Shown: positions 16,901 to 27,720, counted from the first letter of the stretch. The stretch is DNA of 64,000 nt from Methylophaga sp. 41_12_T18 (GCA_002163115.1 MAAI01000043.1:1-64000); one strand, 5' to 3'. A program made the numbers and translations. Notes: generated from the sequence alone by a model not told the origin.

Positions 16901-18238
16901 TTAGCCAAACAGTCTTGTTAAGTCGTTGAAAAATGCCAGCCCCATCAACATTAGCAATAGCATAATCCCAATTTTTTGACCTTGAATTTGCATTTTTTCA
17001 GATACTGCTGAGCCCTTGAGCCATTCAATAAAATATAAGGCTAAATGACCACCATCTAATATAGGAATGGGTAATAGGTTTAATACTCCTAGACTGATAC
17101 TTATCATTGCTAAAAAGCTAATAAAGGCTATCAAACCACTGTCTGCTGATGAGCCTGCAATCTGGGCAATAGTTATAGGACCACCTAAGTTTTCAGTAGA
17201 AACCGTGCCCGCTAACATACCAAATAAACTTTTAACGGTTAGCCCCGTAAACTGCCATGTTTGTTTTATAGCTTCAACTGCAGCTTTAAACGGACCGTAA
17301 CGTTGCTCAGATTTCATCTCCTCTGGTATTTCTGTATAACTTACGTCTACAGAAGCACCGATAATACCGATATTTTCGGTAGACTTTTCTGGTATTAATT
17401 CAATCGAAATAACGTCATCTTGCCGCTGAACAGTCACTGATATAGCTATTTCTGGACTACGTCTAATCAATTCGACCCAGCCAGTCCAACTATCGATAGC
17501 GACATCATCTGCTGTTAATAATAAATCGCCTTTTTGTAAACCTGCAATTTCAGCGGCTGCTCCAGGTTTTAACTCTCCCAATATCGGCATAAACTCAGGT
17601 CGCAACGGCTCTATACCGAGTTGCTGTAATAATAAAGAGGGTGATTGAATATCGCTGGCAGGAATATCAACTCTACGTTCAAGCTCAATATTGGCCGATA
17701 GCAACTGTAAATTTACACTCCCTCCTTGTTCAGCTTTCAGCCACAATTGTTTATAGACGCTTTTCCATGTTGGTGTTGCATTACCATCAATAGATACTAT
17801 CTCATCACCAACTAAAATTTCAGCGTGTTCTGCAGCCGAATTCGGGCTGATATCAGCTATTATTGGTCGCAGGCCGGGCATGCCCATTACAAAAATAAGC
17901 CAGTATGCAAATACCGCAAAAAGAAGATTGGCAATAGGCCCAGCAGCTACAATGGCAACGCGAGACCGCAGTGGCTTGCGATTAAAGGTTTGGTGAAGTT
18001 CATCTGCTCGAACCTCTCCTTCTCGCTCATCGAGCATTTTTACATAGCCGCCCAACGGTATGGCTGCAATAACATATTCAGTGCCATCTTTAGCTTGTTT
18101 TGACCATAATGCTTTGCCAAAGCCAACTGAGAATTTTAGAACTTTTACTCCACAACGTCTCGCCACCCAAAAGTGACCAAACTCATGCACAACCACTAAA
18201 AGTGATAGAGCAATTATGAAGAAAAACAATGAGTGCAT
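16901..18238 (-). CDS. rseP: Site-2 intramembrane zinc metalloprotease RseP
   Basis: Inner-membrane protease that cleaves anti-sigma RseA after DegS and clears signal-peptide remnants. Of 445 residues, the first helix holds the zinc motif HEFGH (VVVHEFGHFWVARRCGVKV), two PDZ domains lie in the periplasmic middle, and the late NLLPIPILDGGH motif supplies the third zinc ligand. Sits between dxr and bamA, 2 bases after dxr, so envelope stress signalling is co-expressed with BAM. Confidence 0.97.
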   Translation of the reverse strand: MHSLFFFIIALSLLVVVHEFGHFWVARRCGVKVLKFSVGFGKALWSKQAKDGTEYVIAAIPLGGYVKMLDEREGEVRADELHQTFNRKPLRSRVAIVAAGPIANLLFAVFAYWLIFVMGMPGLRPIIADISPNSAAEHAEILVGDEIVSIDGNATPTWKSVYKQLWLKAEQGGSVNLQLLSANIELERRVDIPASDIQSPSLLLQQLGIEPLRPEFMPILGELKPGAAAEIAGLQKGDLLLTADDVAIDSWTGWVELIRRSPEIAISVTVQRQDDVISIELIPEKSTENIGIIGASVDVSYTEIPEEMKSEQRYGPFKAAVEAIKQTWQFTGLTVKSLFGMLAGTVSTENLGGPITIAQIAGSSADSGLIAFISFLAMISISLGVLNLLPIPILDGGHLALYFIEWLKGSAVSEKMQIQGQKIGIMLLLMLMGLAFFNDLTRLFG

Positions 18239-18240
18239 AA

Positions 18241-19416
18241 TTATCTAATGAACTCTTCAGCAAGTTTCCGTGATTGCTTATCATCAGCTAATACCTGCTC
18301 TAGCGTATCGCCAGAACTTGGTGTCATAACTGATAAGACATGTGCAATGGTACGTGCAATGTCGGTAAACTTTATTTTTGACTGTAAAAACGCTTCAACT
18401 GCCACTTCATTTGCAGCGTTCAAAATAGCCGTTGATGTGCCGCCAGCTTCTAAAGCTTGATAGGCTAGAGCTAAACAAGGAAAGTGCTGGTGATCAGCTT
18501 CTGCAAAGTCTAATCTTGCCACAGCTACCAAGTCTAATGGCGCAACACCGGAATCAATTCGGTCAGGCCAAGATAATGCATTGGCTATCGGCGTACGCAT
18601 ATCTGGGTTACCCATCTGCGCTAAGACTGAACCATCATCATAATCAACCATTGAATGAATGATGCTCTGACGATGAAGTATTACCTCAATTTGTTCTGTC
18701 TTCAGACCAAACAACCATCGTGCTTCGATAACTTCTAAGCCTTTATTCATCATAGTGGCTGAGTCGACGGAAATTTTTTGGCCCATCGACCAGTTTGGAT
18801 GAGCAACAGCTTGCTCAGGAGTTACATGTTCGAGAGCAGCTAAATCATAATCTCGAAACGGGCCACCGGATGCGGTAAGAATGATGCGCCGCACACCTTT
18901 ACCGTCATAATTATATTTTTGTTGTTCGCCAACCGGCAAACATTGCCAAATAGCATTATGTTCACTATCTACAGGTAGTAAAGTTGCATTATTAGCTTCG
19001 ACTTCGCGCATAAATAAGCCGCCACTCATTACCAGAGCTTCTTTATTAGCTAATAAAATATGCTTGCCTGCTCGTGCAGCTGCAAGGGTAGGCAATAGAC
19101 CGGCAGCGCCCACTATAGCTGCTACAACATAATCTGTTTCATCACTATCTGCAACCCGTTCCAGGGCTGATAATCCAGAGAGAACTTGAGTAGTGAGTCC
19201 TTTTGATTTTAATTCTACTGCTAATTTATCAGCAGATTGTTCATCTAACATGACCGCAATGTCAGGCTCGAACTGACAACACTGCTCAACCATTATTGCC
19301 ACTGAACGATTGGCCGTTAATGCATAAACACGGTATTTATCAGGATGACGCGCTAAAACATCTAGGGTGCTGACACCAATTGAGCCTGTTGAACCTAATA
19401 AAGTTACTGACTGCAT
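18241..19416 (-). CDS. dxr: 1-deoxy-D-xylulose 5-phosphate reductoisomerase
   Basis: Second step of the MEP isoprenoid pathway: DXP to MEP with NADPH and a divalent metal. N-terminal NADPH-binding motif GSTGSIGVSTLDVL, metal-site stretch LLPVDSEHNAIWQCL and active-site loop TASGGPFRDY are present in the 391 residues. It overlaps cdsA by one base and supplies precursors for undecaprenyl diphosphate made by uppS two genes upstream. Confidence 0.98.
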   Translation of the reverse strand: MQSVTLLGSTGSIGVSTLDVLARHPDKYRVYALTANRSVAIMVEQCCQFEPDIAVMLDEQSADKLAVELKSKGLTTQVLSGLSALERVADSDETDYVVAAIVGAAGLLPTLAAARAGKHILLANKEALVMSGGLFMREVEANNATLLPVDSEHNAIWQCLPVGEQQKYNYDGKGVRRIILTASGGPFRDYDLAALEHVTPEQAVAHPNWSMGQKISVDSATMMNKGLEVIEARWLFGLKTEQIEVILHRQSIIHSMVDYDDGSVLAQMGNPDMRTPIANALSWPDRIDSGVAPLDLVAVARLDFAEADHQHFPCLALAYQALEAGGTSTAILNAANEVAVEAFLQSKIKFTDIARTIAHVLSVMTPSSGDTLEQVLADDKQSRKLAEEFIR

Positions 19417-20243
19417 TAGATTGCCCCTAATAAAGCGAGTCCAACAACAAACACCGGTACTGCTGCCATTAAACTATCAATCCGATCTAACATTCCACCG
19501 TGTCCTGGTAATAAATTACCACTATCTTTTACCTGATGGCTGCGCTTAAAGACACTTTCAAATAAATCACCGATAACTGAGATCAGTACGGTAACAACTG
19601 TCAAGCCTAGCCAACCAACCAGAGAAATACTGCCATTTATGCCTAATAAATATGCAATAACAGCCCAAGCACTCGCTAATACCAGTGCACCATAGACACC
19701 TTGCCATGTTTTATTTGGACTAATCACACTGGCTAGCTTCTGGTTCCCCCACCGCTTGCCCGCAAAGTAACCACCACTATCTGCTAACCATATTGAGACC
19801 ATCACATAGAGTAATTGTTGTGGCCCTAAAGTTGAAGAATCATGCAATATAACGGCTGTCAGCCAAAAAGGAATCAATACCATCATCACCACAACGATGC
19901 CAAACAATTTCTCTTTAAATAGTAAGGCTACGACATTTGTTAAAGGTTTATGGGCAAAGTAGAAGACAAATAGCGTTGCCACTAGCCATAATAAAGCTGA
20001 AAATATAAGCACTACTTGAACGGGCAGATATAGTTGCGATGCGATGGCTACACCTGCAGTAACACAGACAGCCACAACCATTTCAGTCCTTGTTCTCACC
20101 CCGACTATTTTTAACCATTCCAGTACGGCTAACAGCGTTATGCCAGCCATTAACCATTGAAAGAGAGTATTTGATGACTGTAGAATCGCCAACACAACTA
20201 GCGGTATCAATAAAGCGGCGGTGATTAGACGCTGTTTAAGCAT
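19416..20243 (-). CDS. cdsA: Phosphatidate cytidylyltransferase (CDP-diglyceride synthase)
   Basis: Makes CDP-diacylglycerol from phosphatidate and CTP, the branch point of phospholipid synthesis in the inner membrane. About 275 residues with eight or so hydrophobic helices and the family signature near the C-terminus (FKRSHQVKDSGNLLPGHGG, then DRIDS). I place the start at ATG 20243 (MLKQRLITAALL), with AGGAG eight bases upstream and an 8-base overlap with uppS; an in-frame ATG at 20327 lies deep in uppS and gives an unlikely N-terminus. Confidence 0.95.
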   Translation of the reverse strand: MLKQRLITAALLIPLVVLAILQSSNTLFQWLMAGITLLAVLEWLKIVGVRTRTEMVVAVCVTAGVAIASQLYLPVQVVLIFSALLWLVATLFVFYFAHKPLTNVVALLFKEKLFGIVVVMMVLIPFWLTAVILHDSSTLGPQQLLYVMVSIWLADSGGYFAGKRWGNQKLASVISPNKTWQGVYGALVLASAWAVIAYLLGINGSISLVGWLGLTVVTVLISVIGDLFESVFKRSHQVKDSGNLLPGHGGMLDRIDSLMAAVPVFVVGLALLGAI

Positions 20244-20979
20244 CAGTCTGCTCCTGAAGCTGTTCAGATGTACGACCGAAACGACGTTCACGGTTAGAAA
20301 ATGACGCGATGGCATCATCCAGTGCATCTACATTAAAATTTGGCCAAAGCGTATCGGTAAAAAAGAATTCGGTATAAGCCATCTGCCAAAGAAGGAAGTT
20401 ACTGACTCTTTGCTCACCTCCCGTTCGAATGAACAGATCTGGTTCGGCAATGTCGGCCGTTTCTAATGAATCTGTAATCATTTGTTCTGAAATGTCTTCT
20501 ACAGCTAGCTCACCTGATTGAACTTTTTGTGCTATTTTTTGTACTGATTGCACCACATCCCAACGGCCGCCATAGTTAGCTGCAATATTTAATATTAAAC
20601 CCGTATTATTTGCGGTCAGTAGCTGTGATTGCTGAATTTGTTCTTGTAAGCTAGCAGAAAATTTAGTCAAATCACCAATAACACGTAATTGAATATTATT
20701 TTTGTGTAGGCGTTTAGCTTGCTGTTTTAAAGCGACGCTAAATAGCTCCATTAACAAACTTACTTCTTTGCCTGGACGACGCCAATTTTCGCTGCTAAAG
20801 GCAAAAAGGCTCAGCACTTTGACATCAAGTTTTACACAATGTTTAACAATGGCTTCAACCGTTTTCAAGCCAGCACGGTGGCCCATGAAACGAGGTTGGA
20901 ATTTTTGCTTGGCCCAACGACCATTACCATCCATGATAATAGCGATGTGATGTGGAACTGGCTGTGAATGCTCCGTCAT
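20236..20979 (-). CDS. uppS: Undecaprenyl diphosphate synthase (cis-prenyltransferase)
   Basis: Adds eight isopentenyl units to farnesyl diphosphate to make the lipid carrier for peptidoglycan and for the polysaccharide cluster at 28-52 kb. The 247 residues hold the catalytic IIMDGNGRWA with the essential Asp, the GHRAG motif, FAFSSENW and the late RTGGEQRVSNFLLWQ. Standard position between frr and cdsA. Confidence 0.98.
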   Translation of the reverse strand: MTEHSQPVPHHIAIIMDGNGRWAKQKFQPRFMGHRAGLKTVEAIVKHCVKLDVKVLSLFAFSSENWRRPGKEVSLLMELFSVALKQQAKRLHKNNIQLRVIGDLTKFSASLQEQIQQSQLLTANNTGLILNIAANYGGRWDVVQSVQKIAQKVQSGELAVEDISEQMITDSLETADIAEPDLFIRTGGEQRVSNFLLWQMAYTEFFFTDTLWPNFNVDALDDAIASFSNRERRFGRTSEQLQEQTDA

Positions 20980-21001
20980 ATAAACTTAGTAGTAACTTAC
21001 G

Positions 21002-21559
21002 TTACACTTCCATTAAGTCGGTTTCTTTTTCCGTTAATACTTCTTCGATTTTCTTAATCACTGAATCAGTTAGTTTTTGAACCACGTCTTCAGCACCACG
21101 TTGCTCATCTTCAGAAATTTCTTTTTCTTTCAATAATTCTTTCAGTGTACTGTTAGCATCACGACGAATATTACGAACTGCAACCCGCGCACCTTCAGCT
21201 TCAGACTTTGCTACTTTAACCAAATCGCGACGACGCTCTTCTGTCAACGGTGGAATTGGAATCCGTATTGTCATGCCAGCACTATTTGGGTTAACACCTA
21301 AATCTGAAGTCATAATTGCTTTTTCTACAACCGACAACATTGGCTTTTCCCATGGCGTCACGGTTAATGTTCGCGCATCTTCAACACCCACATTAGCAAC
21401 TTGGCTCAAAGCGACATTAGAACCATAATATGGAACCATAACATGATCTAAAAGGCTAACATGAGCTCGACCCGCACGAATTTTAGCCATTGCAGTACTT
21501 AACGATGCAACACTTTTTTGCATACGATCGCCAGCGTCTTTTTTAATATCTTCAATCAT
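21002..21559 (-). CDS. frr: Ribosome recycling factor
   Basis: Splits post-termination ribosomes together with EF-G. The 185-residue length and tRNA-like two-domain fold are typical, with the characteristic [13 protein letters not shown] near the start and [14 protein letters not shown] in the second half. It follows pyrH by 2 bases in the conserved tsf-pyrH-frr order. Confidence 0.98.
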   Translation of the reverse strand: MIEDIKKDAGDRMQKSVASLSTAMAKIRAGRAHVSLLDHVMVPYYGSNVALSQVANVGVEDARTLTVTPWEKPMLSVVEKAIMTSDLGVNPNSAGMTIRIPIPPLTEERRRDLVKVAKSEAEGARVAVRNIRRDANSTLKELLKEKEISEDEQRGAEDVVQKLTDSVIKKIEEVLTEKETDLMEV

Positions 21560-21561
21560 AT

Positions 21562-22293
21562 TCAGTCCTGTTTCACTAAAGTACCTACATTTTCACCGTA
21601 GATGATTTTTTTCAAATTGCCTGCCTTATGTACATCAAATACACGTAAAGGCATATTTTGTTCCTGACACATCACAACGGCAGTGGTATCCATCACCCCT
21701 AAACGCTTGTTAATGATTTCATCATAAGTTAGTTCTGAATAAAGTGTCGCTGTTGGATCTTTTCGTGGATCAGCATTATAAACGCCATCGACCTGAGTTG
21801 CTTTGAGCATTAATTCAGCGCCAATTTCAACAGCACGCAAACTTGCCGCAGAATCAGTGGTGAAAAATGGGTTACCGGTGCCGGCTGCAAAAATAACAAT
21901 GCGACCTTTTTCTAAATGTCTAATAGCACGACGACGTAAATAATCTTCACACACTTCATTGATACGAATGGCGGACATCACGCGACAAAAGGCACCTTGC
22001 TGCTCAAGTGCATCTTGCAATGCAAGTGCATTCATAACTGTTGCCAGCATGCCCATATGGTCACCGCTGACCCGATCCATACCATTTTCAGCCAAACCAG
22101 CGCCACGGAAGATGTTACCACCACCAATGACAATTCCGAGCTCAACGCCTTGGGCGCTAAGCTCGGCAATTTCTGTTGCAAAACGGGAAATCACTTCAGG
22201 GTCAATACCATAGTCGGCATTGCCCATCAACGCCTCACCACTTAATTTAAGTAGTACGCGCTTATATATTGGTTGATTCACCGTTTCAGTCAT
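21562..22293 (-). CDS. pyrH: UMP kinase
   Basis: Phosphorylates UMP to UDP, feeding UTP and so the UDP-sugars used in cell-wall and polysaccharide synthesis. Amino acid kinase fold of 243 residues with KLSGEALMG at the start, GGGNIFRG and the later [12 protein letters not shown] segment. It lies 3 bases after tsf. Confidence 0.98.
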   Translation of the reverse strand: MTETVNQPIYKRVLLKLSGEALMGNADYGIDPEVISRFATEIAELSAQGVELGIVIGGGNIFRGAGLAENGMDRVSGDHMGMLATVMNALALQDALEQQGAFCRVMSAIRINEVCEDYLRRRAIRHLEKGRIVIFAAGTGNPFFTTDSAASLRAVEIGAELMLKATQVDGVYNADPRKDPTATLYSELTYDEIINKRLGVMDTTAVVMCQEQNMPLRVFDVHKAGNLKKIIYGENVGTLVKQD

Positions 22294-22296
22294 TGC

Positions 22297-23181
22297 TTAG
22301 TTTCCTCTAGCTTGAGCCATAACTTCTTCAGCAAAGTTATCTTCTTGCTTCTCGATACCTTCACCTACTTCAAAACACTCAAATGCTTCAATTGTAGCGT
22401 TTGCTTGCTTAACAAGCTTTTCTACTGTTAAGTCAGGGTCTTTAACAAAGTTTTGACCTAATAAGCTAATTTCGTTAACAAACTTCTTCATGCGACCTTC
22501 AACCATTTTTTCAACGATTGCTTCAGGTTTACCGCTTTCTTTAGCTTGCGTAGCAACGATATCGCGCTCTTTTTCTAATAACTCAGCCGGAAGGTCTGCA
22601 GCAGAAATCGCTTGTGGGCGACTCGCAGCAACGTGCATAGCAACATCTTTTGCCAATGTTACATCACCACCGCTTAATTTCACCAATGTGCCAATTCGAT
22701 CACCGTGACGGTATGAACCAATAACACCATCGTCTGTAGACATTACAGCGAAACGTCGTACTTGAATGTTTTCACCAATTTTAGCAACGAGTGCTTGGCG
22801 AACAACTTCAACACTGTCACCAGCATCATTCATTGCTAGAGCCATCAACTGCTCTAAGCTTTCAGGTTGTGCAGCTAATACTGTTACTGACAACTTATCC
22901 ATAAAGCCAATAAAGTCGTCAGCTTTAGCAACGAAGTCAGTTTCTGAGTTTACTTCTAACATCGCAGCTTGTTTACCATCTGCGCTAGTTGATATTGAAA
23001 TCAAACCTTCTGCAGTAATGCGATCAGACTTTTTATCTGCTTTTGCCAAACCAGATTTACGCATTGCCTCAACTGCTGCATCGATATCACCGTCAGCTGC
23101 AACTAACGCTTTCTTACATTCCATCATGCCAGAACCAGTACGCTGACGTAGCTCTTTAACTAATGCTGCTGTAATAGCCAT
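22297..23181 (-). CDS. tsf: Elongation factor Ts
   Basis: Nucleotide exchange factor for EF-Tu. The 294 residues start with the UBA-like domain ([21 protein letters not shown]), followed by the [10 protein letters not shown] motif that inserts into EF-Tu and the dimerisation and C-terminal modules. It is separated from rpsB by 113 bases that contain a hairpin at 23249-23273, likely tuning the rpsB:tsf ratio. Confidence 0.98.
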   Translation of the reverse strand: MAITAALVKELRQRTGSGMMECKKALVAADGDIDAAVEAMRKSGLAKADKKSDRITAEGLISISTSADGKQAAMLEVNSETDFVAKADDFIGFMDKLSVTVLAAQPESLEQLMALAMNDAGDSVEVVRQALVAKIGENIQVRRFAVMSTDDGVIGSYRHGDRIGTLVKLSGGDVTLAKDVAMHVAASRPQAISAADLPAELLEKERDIVATQAKESGKPEAIVEKMVEGRMKKFVNEISLLGQNFVKDPDLTVEKLVKQANATIEAFECFEVGEGIEKQEDNFAEEVMAQARGN

Positions 23182-23248
23182 TTTAATACCCTTTGTTCAT
23201 TCTCTATGAAGGCTCGTCATTCTAAAATACCAAGCCACACATACAACA

Positions 23249-23273
23249 CAGGCCCGCTTAGACAGCGAGCCTG
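23249..23273 (-). terminator. Hairpin between rpsB and tsf (possible attenuator)
   Basis: CAGGC-CCGCT and AGCGA-GCCTG form a stem with one mismatch and a 5-base loop. On the minus strand it is not followed by a T run, so partial termination or an RNA stability element is more likely than full termination. Confidence 0.5.
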
Positions 23274-23294
23274 CTTATATCTTACTTGCCTGAT

Positions 23295-24047
23295 TTACTC
23301 AGCAGCAGTTTCTGTACTCTCTGCAGCAACTTCAACAAGTTGTTCATTTGCATCGCCAGTTGAAACTGAAGCACGACCTTCAAGTATCGCATCAGCCATG
23401 CTTGAAGTGTAAAGTCTGATTGCACGCATAGAATCGTCGTTACCAGGAATTACATAATCAACGCCATCTGGGTTGCTGTTTGAATCAACTACCGCAATAA
23501 CTGGAATTCCAAGGTTATTCGCTTCTTTAATAGCAATGCTTTCGTGATCAACATCAATGATAAATAGAGCGTCTGGTAAGCCACCCATTTTCTTAATACC
23601 ACCGATAGTTTTCTCTAATTTTTCTTGCTCGCGAGTTAAGTTCAAAATTTCTTTTTTCTTCAACCCTTCAAGCTTGCCTGTATCCATCATGGTTTGGATT
23701 ACATCCAAACGCTTGATTGATTGACGAACAGTTTGATAGTTAGTCAACATACCACCTAACCAACGGCGGTTAACAAACGGCATACCTGCACGTTCTGCAT
23801 CTTCGCGAATCGCATCTTGCGCAGCACGTTTTGTACCTACGAATAATACGCGACCTTTTTTCGATGCCAATTTACCCGCAAAATTCAACGCATCATTAAA
23901 CATAGGCAAGCTGTGCTCTAAGTTGATGATGTGGATATTGTTACGTTTACCAAAGATGAAAGGACCCATTTTTGGGTTCCAGTAACGAGTTTGGTGACCG
24001 AAGTGAACGCCTGCTTCCAGCATTTGGCGCATTGTTGTTTTAGCCAT
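23295..24047 (-). CDS. rpsB: 30S ribosomal protein S2
   Basis: Late-assembling 30S protein. The 250 residues begin with [22 protein letters not shown] and contain [15 protein letters not shown] and the [13 protein letters not shown]-type segment typical of S2, plus an acidic tail. It starts the long minus-strand operon that reaches lpxA. Its leader has conserved-looking hairpins (see 24048-24185), consistent with S2 autoregulation known in gammaproteobacteria. Confidence 0.98.
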   Translation of the reverse strand: MAKTTMRQMLEAGVHFGHQTRYWNPKMGPFIFGKRNNIHIINLEHSLPMFNDALNFAGKLASKKGRVLFVGTKRAAQDAIREDAERAGMPFVNRRWLGGMLTNYQTVRQSIKRLDVIQTMMDTGKLEGLKKKEILNLTREQEKLEKTIGGIKKMGGLPDALFIIDVDHESIAIKEANNLGIPVIAVVDSNSNPDGVDYVIPGNDDSMRAIRLYTSSMADAILEGRASVSTGDANEQLVEVAAESTETAAE

Positions 24048-24185
24048 TTTAAATACCTATATTAAGAGTTGGGGTTAATCCTCCACGTACCCCAGACCTC
24101 GACTAAGCTAGTTTTCACTAGTATTTAGCACCCCGAAATCTGTGTCGGCACATGTGTGATTTTGCCTTAGATTAAGGCGCACATA
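24048..24185 (-). promoter_or_regulatory. rpsB leader, candidate S2 autoregulatory element
   Basis: The transcribed leader contains GGGGT (24089-24093 read on the minus strand) pairing with ACCCC (24071-24075) around an 13-base loop, preceded by a second small hairpin built from CTAG arms near 24110-24121. S2-dependent control of rpsB-tsf through a structured leader is known in E. coli and relatives. Assignment here is by position and hairpins only; promoter elements could not be fixed. Confidence 0.45.
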
Positions 24186-24318
24186 TTATTTCATATTTAC
24201 ACCATAAAAACAAAGATAACTATTCAATATAATTATCAGTCTGGTTGTTTAGTCTAATTTCCGGCAAACTAGCAACTATCTTGTCTTTCTCTTTGTTACC
24301 AGGGACTCTAAATTTCCA

Positions 24319-25086
24319 ATGGCCGTCAGTATAAAAACCACAGCAGAAATTGAAAAAATGCGTATTGCAGGTAAGTTAGCTGCTGAAGTACTTACTATGA
24401 TTGAACCCCATGTGAAATCGGGAATAACAACTGACGAATTAAATACGATTTGTCATGACTATATCGTCGATATACAAAATGCTATTCCTGCGCCGCTCAA
24501 CTACCATGGTTTTCCAAAGTCTATCTGCACCTCCGTCAACCATGTTATCTGCCACGGTATTCCAGGCAATAAAAAATTAAAAGATGGCGACATCATTAAT
24601 ATTGATATCACCGTCATCAAAGATGAATATCACGGGGATACTAGCAAAATGTTCTATGTTGGCAAAGCGTCAATTCTAGCAGATCGTTTATCTACCACGG
24701 CTCGTGAAGCGATGTTAGTTGGCATTCGTATGGTCAAGCCAGGTGTGCAATTAGGCGATATCGGCCATGCTATTCAAAAATACTCAGAAAATGAAAACTT
24801 TTCGGTAGTGCGTGAATATTGCGGCCATGGTATCGGCAAAGTATTTCATGAAGACCCACAAGTTTTACACTACGGTACACCTGGTACAGGTCTCACTCTC
24901 GAAGCGGGCATGACATTTACCATTGAGCCAATGATCAATGCAGGTAAACGACATATTAAACAATTACCTGATAATTGGACTGTTGTTACTAAAGATCGCT
25001 CATTATCAGCACAGTGGGAACATACACTACTGGTCACTGCTGACGGTTATGAAGTACTTACCTTACGTGACGGCGAAACCATCTAG
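24319..25086 (+). CDS. map: Methionine aminopeptidase type I
   Basis: Removes the N-terminal Met from nascent proteins. The 255 residues hold the dinuclear metal ligands in DIINIDITVIKDEYHGDTS (two Asp), EYCGHGIGKVFHEDP (His), FTIEPMI (Glu) and WEHTLLV (Glu), plus the substrate His in CHGIPG. It diverges from rpsB across 271 bases and is followed 3 bases later by glnD, a common pair. Confidence 0.98.
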   Translation: MAVSIKTTAEIEKMRIAGKLAAEVLTMIEPHVKSGITTDELNTICHDYIVDIQNAIPAPLNYHGFPKSICTSVNHVICHGIPGNKKLKDGDIINIDITVIKDEYHGDTSKMFYVGKASILADRLSTTAREAMLVGIRMVKPGVQLGDIGHAIQKYSENENFSVVREYCGHGIGKVFHEDPQVLHYGTPGTGLTLEAGMTFTIEPMINAGKRHIKQLPDNWTVVTKDRSLSAQWEHTLLVTADGYEVLTLRDGETI

Positions 25087-25089
25087 CCT

Positions 25090-27708
25090 ATGACAAGTTC
25101 GATTTGGCAGATCAATGAAAACCGTTCTTTTGTTGACCAACAACATTCCACCGTTGAACTTCGCACTGCTTTAGATAATAGTCAGAGTTATCTACAGACC
25201 TCCTTTGAAAATGGCTCAGATATAGTTGAGTTAGTGCACCAACGCGCCGCTTTTGTTGATCAAGTATTACAAGAGTTATGGCAACAACATCAACTGACTG
25301 ACTGCCCGATTAGTTTATTAGCCGTGGGTGGTTATGGTCGCGGTGAGTTACACCCTTATTCCGACATAGATTTATTAGTTTTACTTGATGAATCAGTCTC
25401 TGAACAGCCGCCAGCCGGCTTATCTGATTTTCTTACCCAACTCTGGGATATCGGCCTAGAAATTGGCCATAGTGTACGCACCATACAAGAATGTCGCCAA
25501 CAAGCTGAGCAAGATATAACGATTGCTACTAATTTATTAGAGACTCGGCTACTCTGTGGTGATAACCCGTTATTTTCTGCACTGCAACAACTAACCATCA
25601 CCAATAAAACCTGGGATACCACACGTTTTTATCAAGATAAAAAACAAGAGCAAATTCAGCGCCATTTAAAATACAACGATACTGCCAACAACCTTGAGCC
25701 TAATATTAAAGAATCGCCTGGCGGTCTTCGTGATCTACAAGTAATCAGCTGGGTAGCACAACAACATTTTGGTGTTCAAAACCTGCAAGGACTCAAAGAC
25801 AAAGGTTTTTTAGAAAACAGTGAGCATGAGAGTCTAGACCAAGCACAACGTTTTTTATGGAAAGTGCGCTTTGCTTTGCATAACTTAGCAGGCAGAAAAG
25901 AAGAACGGTTAATGATTCAACACCAACGTGAGTTGGCAGAAATACTAGGTTATGTAGAAACAGATAATCGTCGCGCGGTAGAACTTTTTATGCGTGATTT
26001 TTACCGCTGCGCTCGTCTTGTTGACCAAATGAACGAACTACTGCTGCAGGTATTTGAAGAAAATATCATCTTAGCCAATGAACCTCGTCATATCACACCG
26101 ATCAACAGACGCTTCCAAGTTCACAATGGCTATTTAGAAACGATTAACTCTGGCATATTTGCCTTCAAACCTTTGGCATTATTAGAGTTATTTTTAATAT
26201 TACAACAACACACACACATTCGAGGTGTTCGAGCTAATACCATACGACAATTTCAGGCTCACCTTCACCTGATAGACAAAACCTTTCGGGCTGATATCAA
26301 AAGTAAGAGTCTGTTTATGGAAATTATTCGCCAACCGGCGGGGATTACTCATCAATTTCGTCGGATGAATCAGTTCGGTATTTTAGGCGCTTATTTACCT
26401 GAGTTCGGCCAAATCGTTGGCCAGATGCAACATGATCTGTTTCATGCTTATACTGTAGATGAACACACCTTATTTTTAGTCAGAAATTTACGTCGCTTTT
26501 CATGTCCTGAGTTCAGTGATGAATTTCCACTATGTTCAGTAGTTTTTCAGCAATTACCCAAACCAGAACTGCTCTATATTGCTGGACTCTACCATGATAT
26601 AGCCAAAGGCCGTGGTGGTGACCATAGTGTATTAGGAATGAAAGATGCTGAAGACTTTTGTTCACGGCATAGTCTAAGTAATTATGACTCCGACCTGGTC
26701 ACTTTTTTAGTTAGAAATCACCTAACTATGTCCGCCACCGCACAGCGTTCAGATATCAATGATCCTGATGTCATCAAAAAATTTGCTGACCTTGTACAAA
26801 ATGTAGATCGCCTCAATTACTTATACTTACTCACTGTTGCAGACATTCGAGCCACCAATAACAATCTATGGAATGGCTGGCGTGATTCATTATTAAAGCA
26901 GCTATATCACGGCACCAAACAGTGGTTTGAGCATAAGGGGTTACAGGCTAAAAATACCGCTGAAAAAAGTGAGCAAAAATATCAGCAAGCGTTGCAACGG
27001 TTAATTTATCAAGGTGTCAATAAACAGACTGTTTTGTCCCTCTGGGAGCATTATCAATCAGACTATTTTCTACGACATTCTGTTGACGAGATTGTCTGGC
27101 AAACCACGCAACGATTAAAAAACCGAGATGCACCAACCTTAGTCAAAATTCGCAACCATAATGAACAATCTACTTTAGAGATTTTCATTCTTACAGCGAA
27201 TAAACCTGGTGTGTTTGCCTCGATAACAGCAAGTATTGAACAGATGCAACTTGATATTTTAGATGCAAAAATTAATACCTCATCCAATGGGGAAGCGCTT
27301 AACACCTTTATTGTCGGCGGTAATACAACTGAAGGCTCAGACATTATCAGTGCTATTGAAGCTAGGCTGGCCCAACCAGAGCAAGGTTACGCCTATAATC
27401 CCAAAATTGTTCCTAGAACAATGAAGTTATTTGAAACAGAAGCCACTATAAAGTTTCAAACCAATGAGCAGCAACAATACACCGTTTTAGAGCTCAGTAC
27501 TCATGATAGACCAGGACTGGTATCTAGCGTAGCTCAAGTGTTTTTGCAATGTGAAATCCAACTTATTAATGCAAAACTTACTACCCTTGGTGACCAAGTT
27601 GAAGATATTTTCTTCATTACAGCGGCAGACAACCAACCTTTAGACTCACAACAATCAACACATTTAGAAGAAAGCTTAATATCCAAACTCACAAAAATCA
27701 CTAGCTAA
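25090..27708 (+). CDS. glnD: Bifunctional PII uridylyltransferase/uridylyl-removing enzyme
   Basis: Glutamine sensor that uridylylates PII proteins when nitrogen is short and deuridylylates them when it is plentiful, thereby setting NtrB/NtrC activity. The 872 residues have a nucleotidyltransferase domain (GGYGRGELHPYSDIDLLVLL near 80), a PII-UTase helical part, an HD hydrolase domain (LYHDIAKGRGGDHS near 505) and two C-terminal ACT domains (IFILTANKPGVFA; LELSTHDRPGLVS). It links functionally to the NtrC/sigma-54-type amt promoter in this window. Confidence 0.97.
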   Translation: MTSSIWQINENRSFVDQQHSTVELRTALDNSQSYLQTSFENGSDIVELVHQRAAFVDQVLQELWQQHQLTDCPISLLAVGGYGRGELHPYSDIDLLVLLDESVSEQPPAGLSDFLTQLWDIGLEIGHSVRTIQECRQQAEQDITIATNLLETRLLCGDNPLFSALQQLTITNKTWDTTRFYQDKKQEQIQRHLKYNDTANNLEPNIKESPGGLRDLQVISWVAQQHFGVQNLQGLKDKGFLENSEHESLDQAQRFLWKVRFALHNLAGRKEERLMIQHQRELAEILGYVETDNRRAVELFMRDFYRCARLVDQMNELLLQVFEENIILANEPRHITPINRRFQVHNGYLETINSGIFAFKPLALLELFLILQQHTHIRGVRANTIRQFQAHLHLIDKTFRADIKSKSLFMEIIRQPAGITHQFRRMNQFGILGAYLPEFGQIVGQMQHDLFHAYTVDEHTLFLVRNLRRFSCPEFSDEFPLCSVVFQQLPKPELLYIAGLYHDIAKGRGGDHSVLGMKDAEDFCSRHSLSNYDSDLVTFLVRNHLTMSATAQRSDINDPDVIKKFADLVQNVDRLNYLYLLTVADIRATNNNLWNGWRDSLLKQLYHGTKQWFEHKGLQAKNTAEKSEQKYQQALQRLIYQGVNKQTVLSLWEHYQSDYFLRHSVDEIVWQTTQRLKNRDAPTLVKIRNHNEQSTLEIFILTANKPGVFASITASIEQMQLDILDAKINTSSNGEALNTFIVGGNTTEGSDIISAIEARLAQPEQGYAYNPKIVPRTMKLFETEATIKFQTNEQQQYTVLELSTHDRPGLVSSVAQVFLQCEIQLINAKLTTLGDQVEDIFFITAADNQPLDSQQSTHLEESLISKLTKITS

Positions 27709-27720
27709 TTCAAATAAAAA

